DNA of 64,000 nucleotides from an uncultured Porphyromonadaceae bacterium (GCA_947175265.1 CAMWMD010000002.1:62001-126000); one strand, 5' to 3'. Counted from the stretch's first letter, positions 8,955 to 17,976 are shown. The notes: a model not told the origin generated them from the letters alone. Made by a program: numbers and translations.

Positions 8955-10388
8955 TTATTTCTTGCTCTTCTTGGCTGTCGTTTTGGCTGCGGGTTTACGT
9001 CCGCGTTTCTTGGGCGCGGGAGCCTCTACGTCATCTTTTTCGGCAATCTCCACCAATTCCTCCTTCGGAGCGTTGGTGGAATCATCAGCATTCAGGATAT
9101 TGTTGCGGAGATTCTTTACCTCCTTGTTGAGCTCATTGATTTCTGAAGCCTGATTGCGTATCGTCAGGAGAAGTGAATTGAGTTCCTCGTTATCGATATT
9201 CTCAGGATACTGCTCCTCAACGCGCACGAGGAAATCGGCAAGGACATTCATATAGTTGGTGAATGCCGCAAACGGAGAGTCATACGGGCTGAAAGCCGCA
9301 TGGCTCGCACCGTCAGCCATATTCTTGGTGCTCATGTAATAGAAGTGGTCGCTGCTTTGCAGATACTCCCAATCCTGCTTCAGACGGCGGTCCTGGCAGA
9401 GACTTACACGCTCGGCTACACCATAGAGTTTTCCAAGAGCCTCGTTCTGCAATTCGTTACCTTTCCAGGCAGACACGTCGCGAGCCTCATCAATATCTGA
9501 AATCGGGAACGCCACTGAAAGAGCGTCAACTGGTTTCAGTTTGGCGGTCACTTCCGAAGGAGTCGTGAAAGCCACGCCCTTTTCCTTGCCGAAATAGGGG
9601 AGAGCCTTCATGAATTCGAAGATGCCGGTATCCTTGGGGAGGAATGTGCCGAAAGTATCCATGCTCAGATAGAGGTTCACCACCTGTTCATTTTCCGGAA
9701 GCGAGGCAATCCAATCCACATATTTGTCTGCCGTAAGAGGATATTCATCCCAAGCCGTATTATTGAAATTGCGGGCAATATCGTCGGCAAGCTTGTCATT
9801 GGTGAGGAGAAGTTTCACGTCAGGGGCGGAAATGGCCGAATAGACATAGTCAGGCGATTTCCAGCCGAGGATATGCTTGGCTCCCTCGGTAAGTATCACC
9901 TTATAGCCCATTGCGGCTATGAGTGTAGCTATCTCATCATCATATATGAGTTCGGTATTGGCAAATACCTTGGGGGTAAGTCCGAAAAGACGTTTGATAA
10001 GGTCGGAGTGCTGCTTCACTTCCCTCATGAACTCTTCAGGGTCCTCCAGTGAGGAGAGGGAGTGGGAATATGTGCCCGCAAGAATCTCAAGGCAACCGGT
10101 GTCGGCGAGTTTCTTGAGGAGGTCGATATATTCCGGCACATAGAGTTGCAACTGCTCGATGGCAGTGCCGGAGATGGAGAGGGAGCATTTGAACTCGCGG
10201 TTGGAATTCTCCACCATCTGGATGAGGGTCTCAGTCATCGGTATGTAACTCTGCTGAGCCACGCGAGTGATGATTTCGTCGTTGGCGAAGTCATCGAAAT
10301 AATAATGGTCGTTGCCTATGTCGAAGAATCTGTAGCGTTTCAGGCGGAAAGGCTGATGAATCTTAAAATAGAAACAAACTGATTTCAT
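8955..10388 (-). CDS. Glycoside hydrolase family 57 alpha-amylase-like protein with basic AT-hook-like tail
   Basis: Predicted cytoplasmic alpha-glucan hydrolase (no signal peptide). The opening VCFYFKIHQPFRLKRY is the family 57 N-terminal signature, and a VFANTELIYDDEI segment is conserved in the Bacteroidetes members. The catalytic domain takes roughly residues 1-390; after it come a predicted coiled coil (about 400-430, rich in N, L, E) and a lysine-rich end containing KKRGRKPAAK, which resembles an AT-hook. The tail is unusual for an amylase. It is the last gene of the glycogen series, 66 bases after the GT4 gene. Role in glycogen or malto-oligosaccharide turnover is inferred from neighbours. 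Confidence 0.9.
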   Translation of the reverse strand: MKSVCFYFKIHQPFRLKRYRFFDIGNDHYYFDDFANDEIITRVAQQSYIPMTETLIQMVENSNREFKCSLSISGTAIEQLQLYVPEYIDLLKKLADTGCLEILAGTYSHSLSSLEDPEEFMREVKQHSDLIKRLFGLTPKVFANTELIYDDEIATLIAAMGYKVILTEGAKHILGWKSPDYVYSAISAPDVKLLLTNDKLADDIARNFNNTAWDEYPLTADKYVDWIASLPENEQVVNLYLSMDTFGTFLPKDTGIFEFMKALPYFGKEKGVAFTTPSEVTAKLKPVDALSVAFPISDIDEARDVSAWKGNELQNEALGKLYGVAERVSLCQDRRLKQDWEYLQSSDHFYYMSTKNMADGASHAAFSPYDSPFAAFTNYMNVLADFLVRVEEQYPENIDNEELNSLLLTIRNQASEINELNKEVKNLRNNILNADDSTNAPKEELVEIAEKDDVEAPAPKKRGRKPAAKTTAKKSKK

Positions 10389-10454
10389 ATTGTATTTCTG
10401 TTTTTATTGTCATGAAAAATATTGGAGCGGAGAGGCTCATTCTTTAAATAAGGC

Positions 10455-11720
10455 TCACTGGCGTGATTCAATCACCTTGTTATAGATGTCGATCACCTTC
10501 TTTCCGGCCTTTTCCCACGTTATGCCGTGTATCTCCTCAATGCCACGGTCGCGCAGGGTGTTGTAGAGGGCCTTGTTGCTGATGATGGAGTGCATGGCGT
10601 CGGCCATTGCGTCAACATCCCAGTAGTCGGTCTTTATCACATTATCCAGAATCTCGGCACATCCGCTCTGTTTGGATATTATTGACGGCACGCCCATCTC
10701 CATAGCCTCAAGCGGGGATATGCCGAAAGGCTCCGACACAGAGGGCATCACATAGACATCGGAATCGCGGAACATCTGGTAAACCTCTTTGCCACGAAGG
10801 AATCCCGTAAAATGGAACCTGTCGGCAATATTGCGTTTTGCCGCGAGACGGATCATGTCTTTCTCCATATCGCCGCCTCCGGCCATAACGAACCTCACGT
10901 TCTTATCTTTCTTGAGCACCTTTGCGGCCGCCTCGACAAAATATTCCGGACCTTTCTGCATTGTGATACGCCCCAGGAAGGTGATTACCTTATCTTTCGT
11001 CTCCGTGCGTTTGAGATTCAGCGTCTCCTCATCCAGAGGAATCACCGCATTGTGGACGGTGGTAACCTTTGCCGGGTCAATGCCATAGTTCTCGATTACG
11101 GTCTTACGGGTGAGATTGGATACCGTGATTATATGGTCGGCATTGTTCATGCCATCTTTCTCGATAGCGAACACAGTGGGGTTCGGCTTCCCGCGTGAGC
11201 GGTCGAACTCCGAGGCATGCACATGGATGACGAGGGGTTTCCCTGTCACATTCTTGGCATGAATTCCGGCAGGATACGTCAGCCAGTCGTGTGCGTGGAT
11301 GATATCGCATGGCACAGTGCGGGCTATCACGCCGGCCACTATCGAGTAGTTGTTTATCTCCTCCACGAGATTGTCGGGATACCTGCCTGAAAACTCTATG
11401 CACCCGAGGTCGTTGAGTCGCATATAGTTGAAATCGGCGTAAATATGGTCGCGGAGGTCGAAATAGGTCTGAGGATCCATCACTTTGCCGATGCGCTGGT
11501 TAACATAGTCCCAGGATACGTCGCGCCAGGCCACGGGGGTGTTGCAGGCGCCTATTATATTGGCAAACCCTTTCTCCTCATCTCCCCAGGGCTTCGGTAT
11601 CACGAATGTGATATCAAGGTTGCCGTTTGCGTGCATACCCTTGGTCAGACCATAGCTTGCAGTGCCGAGACCGCCGAGGATATGTGGAGGGAATTCCCAT
11701 CCGAACATTAAAGCCTTCAT
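10455..11720 (-). CDS. Glycosyltransferase family 4, glycogen-synthase-like
   Basis: GT-B fold glucosyltransferase, probably building the alpha-1,4 chain of glycogen. The N-terminal GWEFPPHILGGLGTASYGL contains the GGLG loop of glycogen/starch synthases; the middle has HAHDWLTYPAG; the C-terminal nucleotide-sugar domain starts at VITFLGRITMQKGPEY and carries the EPFGISPLEAME retaining motif (E-x7-E). Length is 421 residues. Its ATG overlaps the stop of the upstream debranching enzyme by 4 bases, so the two are translationally coupled. The donor sugar (UDP- or ADP-glucose) cannot be told from sequence alone. Confidence 0.9.
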   Translation of the reverse strand: MKALMFGWEFPPHILGGLGTASYGLTKGMHANGNLDITFVIPKPWGDEEKGFANIIGACNTPVAWRDVSWDYVNQRIGKVMDPQTYFDLRDHIYADFNYMRLNDLGCIEFSGRYPDNLVEEINNYSIVAGVIARTVPCDIIHAHDWLTYPAGIHAKNVTGKPLVIHVHASEFDRSRGKPNPTVFAIEKDGMNNADHIITVSNLTRKTVIENYGIDPAKVTTVHNAVIPLDEETLNLKRTETKDKVITFLGRITMQKGPEYFVEAAAKVLKKDKNVRFVMAGGGDMEKDMIRLAAKRNIADRFHFTGFLRGKEVYQMFRDSDVYVMPSVSEPFGISPLEAMEMGVPSIISKQSGCAEILDNVIKTDYWDVDAMADAMHSIISNKALYNTLRDRGIEEIHGITWEKAGKKVIDIYNKVIESRQ

Positions 11721-13690
11721 TTCGATTCTTCGGTTTCTAAGGTTTGTAGTTTGTTTAATTCTTTCACGTTCTTGAGGGTACGGAGTATCTCACCCACATT
11801 CTTGGCTGTACTGACGGCGCCACGTCCGGTATAGGGGGGATTGCCGTCATACATCTCGGACAGTGAGCCGATGCAACCTTCGGTCATCTCATCCTCGTAG
11901 CCTATGAGCATACGTTCGATAAAGCCGACTCCACTTACGCCGAACACCTTGAAATAGGCATCGGCATAGAAGCCGAAGAGCCAGGGCCGTGCCGGACCCT
12001 GATGCACGGCATATTCCCTCTGTGTGGGGTCGCCGAGATACTGAGGGTGGTAGGCATAGCTTTTGGGACTCAGCGAACGCAAACCTTTCGGGGTAAGGAG
12101 TTCGCGGGTGACGAAATCAAGCACCTTCTTACGTTGGCGGCGGTCAAGGGGAGAATATTCAAGACCTATGGCGATCGCCATATTGGGGCGCACTTCAAGA
12201 TCGGTGTATGTGCCGTTCACATAATCATAAAGATACCCGTAATCATTGAGGAAAGTGGAGATGAACGACTCTTTCACTGTCTCTGAAAGAGCCTGTATTT
12301 CGTTGAGGTAGTCCTCCATGTCAGGATTCCCGTCGTATAGGGCAATGACGAAACGGAGGGCATTATACCAGAGGGCATTGAATTCAAGTATGAATCCCGT
12401 GCGGGGTATGATCGGCTTTCCGTTGATTGAGGCGGAGAGCCAGGTCACCGGAGTCTCTGTGCCGTCGGAAGACAACAGTCCGTTGGGGTTGAGGTTAAGG
12501 TTGGGCACCTTCCCGTTACGTATGCAGTCGATTATCCATCTTACCGTCTCGCCGTATTTCTCACGGCATTCCTTAGTGGTGCATGCGCGTTTGAACTGCT
12601 GGATGGTCCATATTGTCCAGAGGGGTACATCAGGCAAATCTATCTCGCCGATTGTGCGGTTTTTCTCTCCGTCAATTAGGAATTTCCGAAGAGCCTTGAT
12701 GAAGGTGGCCATGATGAGTCCGTAGTCCTCCTTGTGGTCAATGGCCAATGTGCAGCCGGGGAGGGCCATCAATTCGTCACGCGCACGGACATTATACCAG
12801 GGATAGCCCGCCATGATATACATTCCGTCTGGTTTCTTCAGATAGAACTGTTTTGCGGAATTCTTAAGACAGTTGTAGAAACTTGTGCGGCATGTGCGGG
12901 TTGTGAGTTCCTCGGCGTATGTCTCGCTGAAGTCTTTCGGGTCAGCCTCGAAAGTGGATGCGGAGAATATGATCGATTCACCCTTCTTGATCGGGAGTTG
13001 GAAATATCCGGGCACCCAAAGGTCTTCCTTATATGGGATACCGCGGTCCTTATCCTTATAATATTCCACTCCCTTGTACCAATGGCCGTCGGCTACCCAT
13101 TCAGGCTTTTTGGAGAACTGCATATAGAGATTCGGGTATCCATCGTAGAGACAGGTGGAGATGCCGTTCTTCACCGGTTCTGTGGCCGTGTTGATCACGC
13201 CGTTCTCGACGCAGAGGTCGTTGGCATTGCGGAATGCCAGGAATGGACGGAACTGTAGTGTTGTCGGTGAGTGTGCCTCGACAAGGGTATACTTTATCAG
13301 AATCCTGTTCTCATGGGAAATGAACACCTTCTCCTTTGTGAGAATCACGCCTCCCACACGGTAGGTCATCGTAGGTACAGACTCGCAATCGAACTGACGG
13401 ATATACTTATGCCCGTTAGGACTGAAAATGCCCTCTCCGTATTGATGAAGGCCGAGATTAAACGGAGCACCGTGCTGGATTACCGTCTCGTCGAGCGAAG
13501 ACAGAAGCACATGTGCCTTATCGTCCATCTCCGGAATCGGAATCACGAGCAGACCGTGTTGCTTGCGGGTATTGCAGCCCACAATGGTGGTGCAGTGATA
13601 TGCCCCTGATTTGTTTGTGCGGAGCATCTCTTTCGGGAGACTCTGCTCAAGGTTAATCATGAGGCTTTTGTCAAATTTCAGATAGCTCAT
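11717..13690 (-). CDS. Glycogen debranching enzyme, amylo-alpha-1,6-glucosidase (GH133)
   Basis: Predicted cytoplasmic enzyme hydrolysing alpha-1,6 branch points of glycogen. The N-terminal domain has NKSGAYHCTTIVGCNTRKQHGLLV, matching the bacterial archaeal-type debranching family start; the C-terminal (alpha/alpha)6 barrel shows PWYNVRARDELMALPG and later RPNMAIAIGLEYSPL and GPARPWLFGFY. Length of 657 residues is typical. It is the first gene of the GH133-GT4-GH57 series and lies just downstream of a textbook Bacteroidetes promoter. Confidence 0.93.
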   Translation of the reverse strand: MSYLKFDKSLMINLEQSLPKEMLRTNKSGAYHCTTIVGCNTRKQHGLLVIPIPEMDDKAHVLLSSLDETVIQHGAPFNLGLHQYGEGIFSPNGHKYIRQFDCESVPTMTYRVGGVILTKEKVFISHENRILIKYTLVEAHSPTTLQFRPFLAFRNANDLCVENGVINTATEPVKNGISTCLYDGYPNLYMQFSKKPEWVADGHWYKGVEYYKDKDRGIPYKEDLWVPGYFQLPIKKGESIIFSASTFEADPKDFSETYAEELTTRTCRTSFYNCLKNSAKQFYLKKPDGMYIMAGYPWYNVRARDELMALPGCTLAIDHKEDYGLIMATFIKALRKFLIDGEKNRTIGEIDLPDVPLWTIWTIQQFKRACTTKECREKYGETVRWIIDCIRNGKVPNLNLNPNGLLSSDGTETPVTWLSASINGKPIIPRTGFILEFNALWYNALRFVIALYDGNPDMEDYLNEIQALSETVKESFISTFLNDYGYLYDYVNGTYTDLEVRPNMAIAIGLEYSPLDRRQRKKVLDFVTRELLTPKGLRSLSPKSYAYHPQYLGDPTQREYAVHQGPARPWLFGFYADAYFKVFGVSGVGFIERMLIGYEDEMTEGCIGSLSEMYDGNPPYTGRGAVSTAKNVGEILRTLKNVKELNKLQTLETEESK

Positions 13691-13785
13691 AGGTTATATG
13701 TCTTGATGATAAATTTTGAGTTTTTGGCGCCACCTCGGGACGGGGGTGACGAAGGTTAACAATCTCGGTTGCTTTAATTGTTCCA

Positions 13786-13817
13786 CAAAGATAGAATTAT
13801 GTTGGAAAAAACGCAAA
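13786..13817 (-). promoter_or_regulatory. Promoter of the glycogen operon
   Basis: Reading the minus strand, TTTG (13817-13814), 20 bases, then TATCTTTG (13793-13786). Both elements match the Bacteroidetes consensus exactly. Predicted transcript leader is about 90 bases before the debranching-enzyme ATG. Confidence 0.85.
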
Positions 13818-13884
13818 CAAAAATGATGATTATTCCGACATTTTTTATACTTTGCCGAATAATTTATAGTAAATGCAACAAATG

Positions 13885-15354
13885 TTATTCATCGCTGGCT
13901 ACGGGCACCCCCGCTCCGGCCTCATCCGGCTGTAGGAATGGCTTCGTCTCCTCGTCGATTGCTTTCAGATGTTCGCTGTCTATGGGAAGTTTTATGTCGG
14001 CCACATGGACATCGTCAAGGGTCCGGTAGGTCTTCGTGAGCCACCCGTCGATTTCCGTAAGCAGAGCCCCGTAGGTCTGTGAGAAACGGGGTATGAAATT
14101 GGAGTCGCCCACTTTGTCGAGACGCTCCAGAAGTTGCCCCACCGTGAGTGAACCCGTCTCGATAGCAGGAGCCACCCCTACCTTCTCATCCGGGAGCATG
14201 ACATAGTTCACGAGCCCTGCCTTATATAGTTGCTCGCAAATCCTCGATACCACCCTTATCGGGATTTCAAAGCAGCGGCTGAGTTTTGACCGCGTGAGAG
14301 GTGTCTTTCCATTCCTGAATCTGGTGAAGATTGCCGCCGTCAGGATTATGGTGATTTTCCGTTTGTAAGTCTCCGACATTGTCGAGAGGTCGCCCATGAA
14401 ATTGAACGTGTAGATATTCTGGAGCGAATAGGTGAGCACGCATCCGAAAAGAAGTATCAGCCATGAGAGTTGGAGCCAGATAAGGAGCAACGGCAGGAAC
14501 GCGAACGAACCGTAGATGGCATTATATTTGGAGACGTATATCTGTCCGTTGACGAAAAGCATCTGTAGAATCTGGAAGACTACGGCGCATATCGCCCCCG
14601 AAATCATGGCATACTTTATGTTTACCTTTGTATTGGGGATAAGGAAATATGAAATTGAGAATGCGAGCCATGCGAGCACAAGGGGGGAGGCCTCGAGCAG
14701 TAAGTTGACAAGGGGGGAGAGGATGGCGAGGTGTATGTTGTCCTGGATGGTAGTCGACATGAAGATAGACACGCCGGAGGAGCATATAATGAGGATGGGG
14801 ACCATGAGGCAGATGGCGATGTAGTCGGTCACCTTTTGATAAAGGGTCCTGTCATGCTTCACGTCCCATATCATATTGAATGCGCTCTCTATATAAGAAA
14901 GAAGGGATATCAGGGTCCAGAGGAGGAAAAGGATACCTACTCCGACAAATACTCCCGAGGATGCCTCCTTCAGATAGGAGTCGACGAAACGCATGGCGAA
15001 GGAGAGCACCTGCCTCTGTGCCGGAAAACTCTGGTAAAGTTGTTGCTCGAGCAAATCCTGAAGGCCGAATCCCCTCCCTATTGCGAAAAGGAGGGCGAAG
15101 ACAGGCACAATCGCAAGCACAGTGGAATATGTGAGCGACATGGAGCGCGTCTGCAGGTCACGGTCAAGGAATGAGCGTATGGATAGGTTGATGACCTTCA
15201 GTACCCGGACTTTCGCGGAGTCGTTGGGTTGTTTCCAGATGCCGGTCCAGAAATAGTTCACAAGATACTGGACACGGTCTGTCAATCGGGTCATTGCAGA
15301 GGGTTTCTTCTCATTTTTCCCCTTTTGTGTTTTGGGATCATTGGTGTCGGGCAT
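13885..15354 (-). CDS. YihY/BrkB family inner-membrane protein with C-terminal winged-helix-like domain
   Basis: Polytopic membrane protein of the YihY/BrkB family (formerly misnamed RNase BN); function unknown. The N-terminal 60 residues are soluble, then about six hydrophobic segments follow between residues 70 and 320, including the family LSLTYSTVLAIVPVFALLFA and FLPLLLIWLQLSWLILLFG. After the membrane domain the last 160 residues look soluble; TRSKLSRCFEIPIRVVSRICEQLYKAGLV resembles a winged helix as in Rrf2 regulators. That extension is seen in Bacteroidetes members but not in short YihY proteins. No clear promoter is seen upstream. Confidence 0.88.
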   Translation of the reverse strand: MPDTNDPKTQKGKNEKKPSAMTRLTDRVQYLVNYFWTGIWKQPNDSAKVRVLKVINLSIRSFLDRDLQTRSMSLTYSTVLAIVPVFALLFAIGRGFGLQDLLEQQLYQSFPAQRQVLSFAMRFVDSYLKEASSGVFVGVGILFLLWTLISLLSYIESAFNMIWDVKHDRTLYQKVTDYIAICLMVPILIICSSGVSIFMSTTIQDNIHLAILSPLVNLLLEASPLVLAWLAFSISYFLIPNTKVNIKYAMISGAICAVVFQILQMLFVNGQIYVSKYNAIYGSFAFLPLLLIWLQLSWLILLFGCVLTYSLQNIYTFNFMGDLSTMSETYKRKITIILTAAIFTRFRNGKTPLTRSKLSRCFEIPIRVVSRICEQLYKAGLVNYVMLPDEKVGVAPAIETGSLTVGQLLERLDKVGDSNFIPRFSQTYGALLTEIDGWLTKTYRTLDDVHVADIKLPIDSEHLKAIDEETKPFLQPDEAGAGVPVASDE

Positions 15355-15463
15355 GGTGATGATATTGAATTGGTCATGATTTGATAAGAGAGGATATGTT
15401 ATGAATACAATGATATTTCAGGGGTATTGGTTCAACTTTCATCCTGAATAGCGGATAAAAGTT

Positions 15464-15500
15464 AAGGGGGCCATAATCTTCCGAAGATTATGGCCCCCTT
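15464..15500 (-). terminator. Terminator of RNase P RNA gene
   Basis: Perfect 18-base inverted repeat (15464-15481 and 15483-15500) starting about 5 bases after the rnpB 3' end, followed on the minus strand by TTAACTTTT. It separates rnpB from the YihY/BrkB gene. Confidence 0.8.
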
Positions 15501-15504
15501 TCAA

Positions 15505-15870
15505 GATAGGCAGAAGCCCTGTAAGCCGGGTTATGTGCCGCCCCGGAGGCGGTGTCTGTCATTTATCTAAGCCGCACGGTTGCCCGCAGGCTCAAGCAGC
15601 CTACCCCCCGGCAATGGACGGGCCATCCTTGACTGCCGGTATATTTGGCCTTGCAACACATGGGATGTGCGGCGCCGTATGTCGCCATACGGCCCGGTGG
15701 GCTCTTACCCCGCCTTTTCACCCTTACCCGTCTCCCGAAGAGAGGGCGGTTGTTTTCTGTCACTTATCCCCGGCGTCGCCGCCGGCTTCCCGTTAGGAAA
15801 CATGCTGCCCTGAGTTGCCCGGACTTTCCTCTTGAAGCCTTTGCTCCAAGCGACAGACCGTGCTTCTGCC
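15505..15870 (-). ncRNA. rnpB: RNase P RNA component (bacterial class A)
   Basis: Catalytic RNA that removes 5' leaders of tRNA precursors. On the minus strand GGCAGAAGC at the 5' end (15870-15862) pairs with GCTTCTGCC at the 3' end (15517-15509), forming helix P1. The universally conserved GAGGAAAGTCCGGGC lies at 15831-15817, and further features (GGTAAGGGTGAAA, TAAATGACAGA near the 3' part) fit the class A core. Length about 366 bases is usual. Exact mature ends are uncertain by a few bases. No coding frame here deserves belief. Confidence 0.95.
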
Positions 15871-15882
15871 GTTATTCCTTAG

Positions 15883-16539
15883 TTATCTCTTTACACATTT
15901 AATGATAATGTCGGCGATTTCCTCATCCGATAGGCGCGAGGCATCGAGCGACAAATGATAATTGCTTGCCCTTCCCCAGCGTCTTCCGGTGTAATAGTTG
16001 TAATAGCTTTCCCGGTCACGGTCGTGCTTCCGGGCCTTTTCCATTGCCGACTGAAGGTCGCCGGCCTCGCCCCTCTCCACAATTTTGGCTGCCCTGTGGG
16101 CAATGGGGGAGTGGAGGAACACGCTGAGCAATCCGGGGTGGTCGCGAAGCACGTAGTCCGCGGTGCGTCCCACAATGATGCAGGAACCCTTCTCGGCAAG
16201 TTTCCTTATGGCCTTGCTCTGTTCCTTATACAAGGCTGTCCCGCCTACGGTGGTGTCATGATAGTTTTGCGTGATGCCGTAGACGCCCTGAAAGAAGGTA
16301 TTGAACATTGACGGCTTTTTCTCATCATGCTCATTGAAGATTTCAGGGGTGAAGCCCAGCGACTTCGCAGCCTCGGCGAGGAGTTCCTTGTCGTAATAGG
16401 CGCAGCCGAGCCTGTTCGAGAGAATCTTGCCTATGCGGCGACCTCCGCTGCCGAATTCTCTTCCGATCACTATCACGAAACTGTTGCTGTCGTTGACGTT
16501 GTTGGAGTGTGTTGCCATGTGGTAAGGTTGTGGTGACAC
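15883..16539 (-). CDS. Cytidylate kinase-like family protein
   Basis: P-loop kinase related to cytidylate kinase (Cytidylate_kin2 type); actual substrate unknown. The P-loop reads GREFGSGGRRIG, IIVGRTADYVL follows in the middle, and the lid region has KHDRDRESYYNYYTGRRWG with several arginines. A basic ending IIIKCVKR closes the protein. The start could be ATG 16539 or the in-frame ATG seven codons in (16518); the P-loop begins about 20 residues later either way. It lies immediately upstream of rnpB. This is not the main Cmk, whose fold is longer in the NMP-binding region. Confidence 0.85.
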   Translation of the reverse strand: MSPQPYHMATHSNNVNDSNSFVIVIGREFGSGGRRIGKILSNRLGCAYYDKELLAEAAKSLGFTPEIFNEHDEKKPSMFNTFFQGVYGITQNYHDTTVGGTALYKEQSKAIRKLAEKGSCIIVGRTADYVLRDHPGLLSVFLHSPIAHRAAKIVERGEAGDLQSAMEKARKHDRDRESYYNYYTGRRWGRASNYHLSLDASRLSDEEIADIIIKCVKR

Positions 16540-16573
16540 GTTGCCTCCCCGGGGAGGCTTGATTTTTACAGTA

Positions 16574-16581
16574 CAAAATTA
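16574..16581 (-). promoter_or_regulatory. Candidate -7 element for the cytidylate-kinase-like gene
   Basis: Minus strand reads TAATTTTG, a full match to TAnnTTTG, about 35 bases before the ATG. No good TTTG is found at the -33 position. Confidence 0.4.
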
Positions 16582-16670
16582 ATAAAACCTGTTTATATAG
16601 AAAAATTTCCTCCATAATTTTACTAATTTCACGATTTTTATTTACTTTGCGTCTTGAAAATTTTTACAAG

Positions 16671-17063
16671 ATGAACCAAATAGAGAAAATTCTGGAAAAT
16701 GATGCCGACGGGATGGGCACATACGAGTATATCGTCAACAATGTCGATACATGCTCCGAAGATCTTCCCGTACTCATCGAAAACCTGAAACGGGTAGACC
16801 GTTCCGGGCAGTTCCTCTCAAGCACTGCCCGCTTCCTGAATGCTGTAGACAGGGAGGCGTTTGCTCCGTATCTCTCTCCGTTGCTCGAAGGAGCGATAGA
16901 AAAAGACCGCGAAAGACGCTACATCGGATCTCTCCTCCAGGCTATATGGGGCAAAGACTATATGGAGAGGGCTCAGGAGTTGCGTCTCTCTGACGATAAT
17001 TTCCGCCGCATATATAAAAGGATATATCCTTCCGAAAGCACGGAAATGCACCATAATATCTGA
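16671..17063 (+). CDS. Conserved hypothetical protein, helical, 130 residues
   Basis: I do not recognise a characterised family. The protein is acidic, mostly alpha-helical in appearance, with no signal peptide or membrane segment; notable stretches are NQIEKILENDADGMGTYEYIVNN and FLNAVDREAFAPYLSPLLEGAIE. I take the ATG at 16671 rather than the in-frame TTG 24 bases earlier because the latter overlaps a TTACTTTG promoter-like element at 16642-16649. It is followed after 11 bases by the cyclophilin gene, so both may be cotranscribed. Function unknown. Confidence 0.7.
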   Translation: MNQIEKILENDADGMGTYEYIVNNVDTCSEDLPVLIENLKRVDRSGQFLSSTARFLNAVDREAFAPYLSPLLEGAIEKDRERRYIGSLLQAIWGKDYMERAQELRLSDDNFRRIYKRIYPSESTEMHHNI

Positions 17064-17074
17064 CAAATCCCGAA

Positions 17075-17926
17075 GTGAAGAAAATTCTTTTATCAATGGC
17101 CATGCTCCTCACGGCATGGACCCTAATATTCCCTCAGACAATGAGCACTGAACCCAAAACGGCAGATCCTAACGACGCCTTGGTAGAGATTAAGACAACT
17201 CTTGGCGATGTGACTGTCGAGCTTTACAACGACACACCCCTCCACCGAGACAATTTCCTGAAACTTGTCGACAAGGGGTTTTATGACGGTGTTCTGTTCC
17301 ATCGCGTCATAGATGAGTTTATGGTGCAGACCGGCGACCCGAAATCAAAACAGGCCTCCGCTGGGGTGGAGCTCGGCGACGGCGACCCGGGCTACACTAT
17401 TGAGGCCGAGATTCGCTATCCGCGCCATTTCCATAAGTATGGTGCTTTGGCCGCCGCCCGCACAGGTGATGCCGTCAATCCCGAACGTCGCTCCTCCGGC
17501 TCACAGTTTTATATCGTGACAGGCAAGAAAGTGCCGGCCGGCCGGTTAGACGCTATGGAGAGAAGGAATTTCGAAGAGCGTCTTCAGGAGCGTTTCCGCG
17601 AGCTCTCCCTTCAGCACAACGACTCTATAAAGAAACTGCGTCTCGCCCACGATTCCATCGGACTGGAAAATCTTCGCCGGGAACTCATACGCCAGACTGA
17701 GGAGAGCGTGAAGCCCGAGCCACTCCCCGAGGTGATTAAGGAGGCCTACACGACTGTCGGTGGCACTCCCCATCTTGACGGGACCTACACAGTCTTTGGC
17801 GAGGTGGTCAAAGGTATGGATGTCGTCGAGAAAATCCAGAAGGTTGAGACCGACCCGTCTGACCGTCCTGTGGAGGATGTGCGCATTATCTCGGCTAAAG
17901 TGATACGCCGTCCCTCGGAGGAATAA
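17075..17926 (+). CDS. Cyclophilin-type peptidyl-prolyl isomerase, exported
   Basis: Catalyses cis-trans isomerisation of prolyl bonds, probably in the periplasm: an N-terminal hydrophobic signal (about residues 4-20) precedes the domain. The cyclophilin fold starts at VEIKTTLGDVTVELY, with FHRVIDEFMVQTGDP holding the catalytic Arg and GSQFYIVTG the substrate loop. About 75 charged residues (AMERRNFEERLQERFRELS onward, helical) are inserted before the closing YTVFGEVVKGMDVV strand. The start codon appears to be GTG at 17075, 11 bases after the preceding gene. The insertion is found in other Bacteroidetes cyclophilins to my knowledge; its role is unknown. Confidence 0.93.
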   Translation: MKKILLSMAMLLTAWTLIFPQTMSTEPKTADPNDALVEIKTTLGDVTVELYNDTPLHRDNFLKLVDKGFYDGVLFHRVIDEFMVQTGDPKSKQASAGVELGDGDPGYTIEAEIRYPRHFHKYGALAAARTGDAVNPERRSSGSQFYIVTGKKVPAGRLDAMERRNFEERLQERFRELSLQHNDSIKKLRLAHDSIGLENLRRELIRQTEESVKPEPLPEVIKEAYTTVGGTPHLDGTYTVFGEVVKGMDVVEKIQKVETDPSDRPVEDVRIISAKVIRRPSEE

Positions 17927-17945
17927 GAAAAATAATATGTCAAAA

Positions 17946-17976
17946 TTTGCAGTTTGAGATATAATTACTAATTTTG
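17946..17976 (+). promoter_or_regulatory. Promoter of the DUF349 gene
   Basis: TTTG at 17946-17949, a 19-base spacer and TAATTTTG at 17969-17976 match the Bacteroidetes consensus. Predicted leader is about 85 bases. Confidence 0.75.

Noticed and set aside
15533-15902. Several short frames over rnpB
   Set aside because: The region is RNase P RNA on the minus strand.
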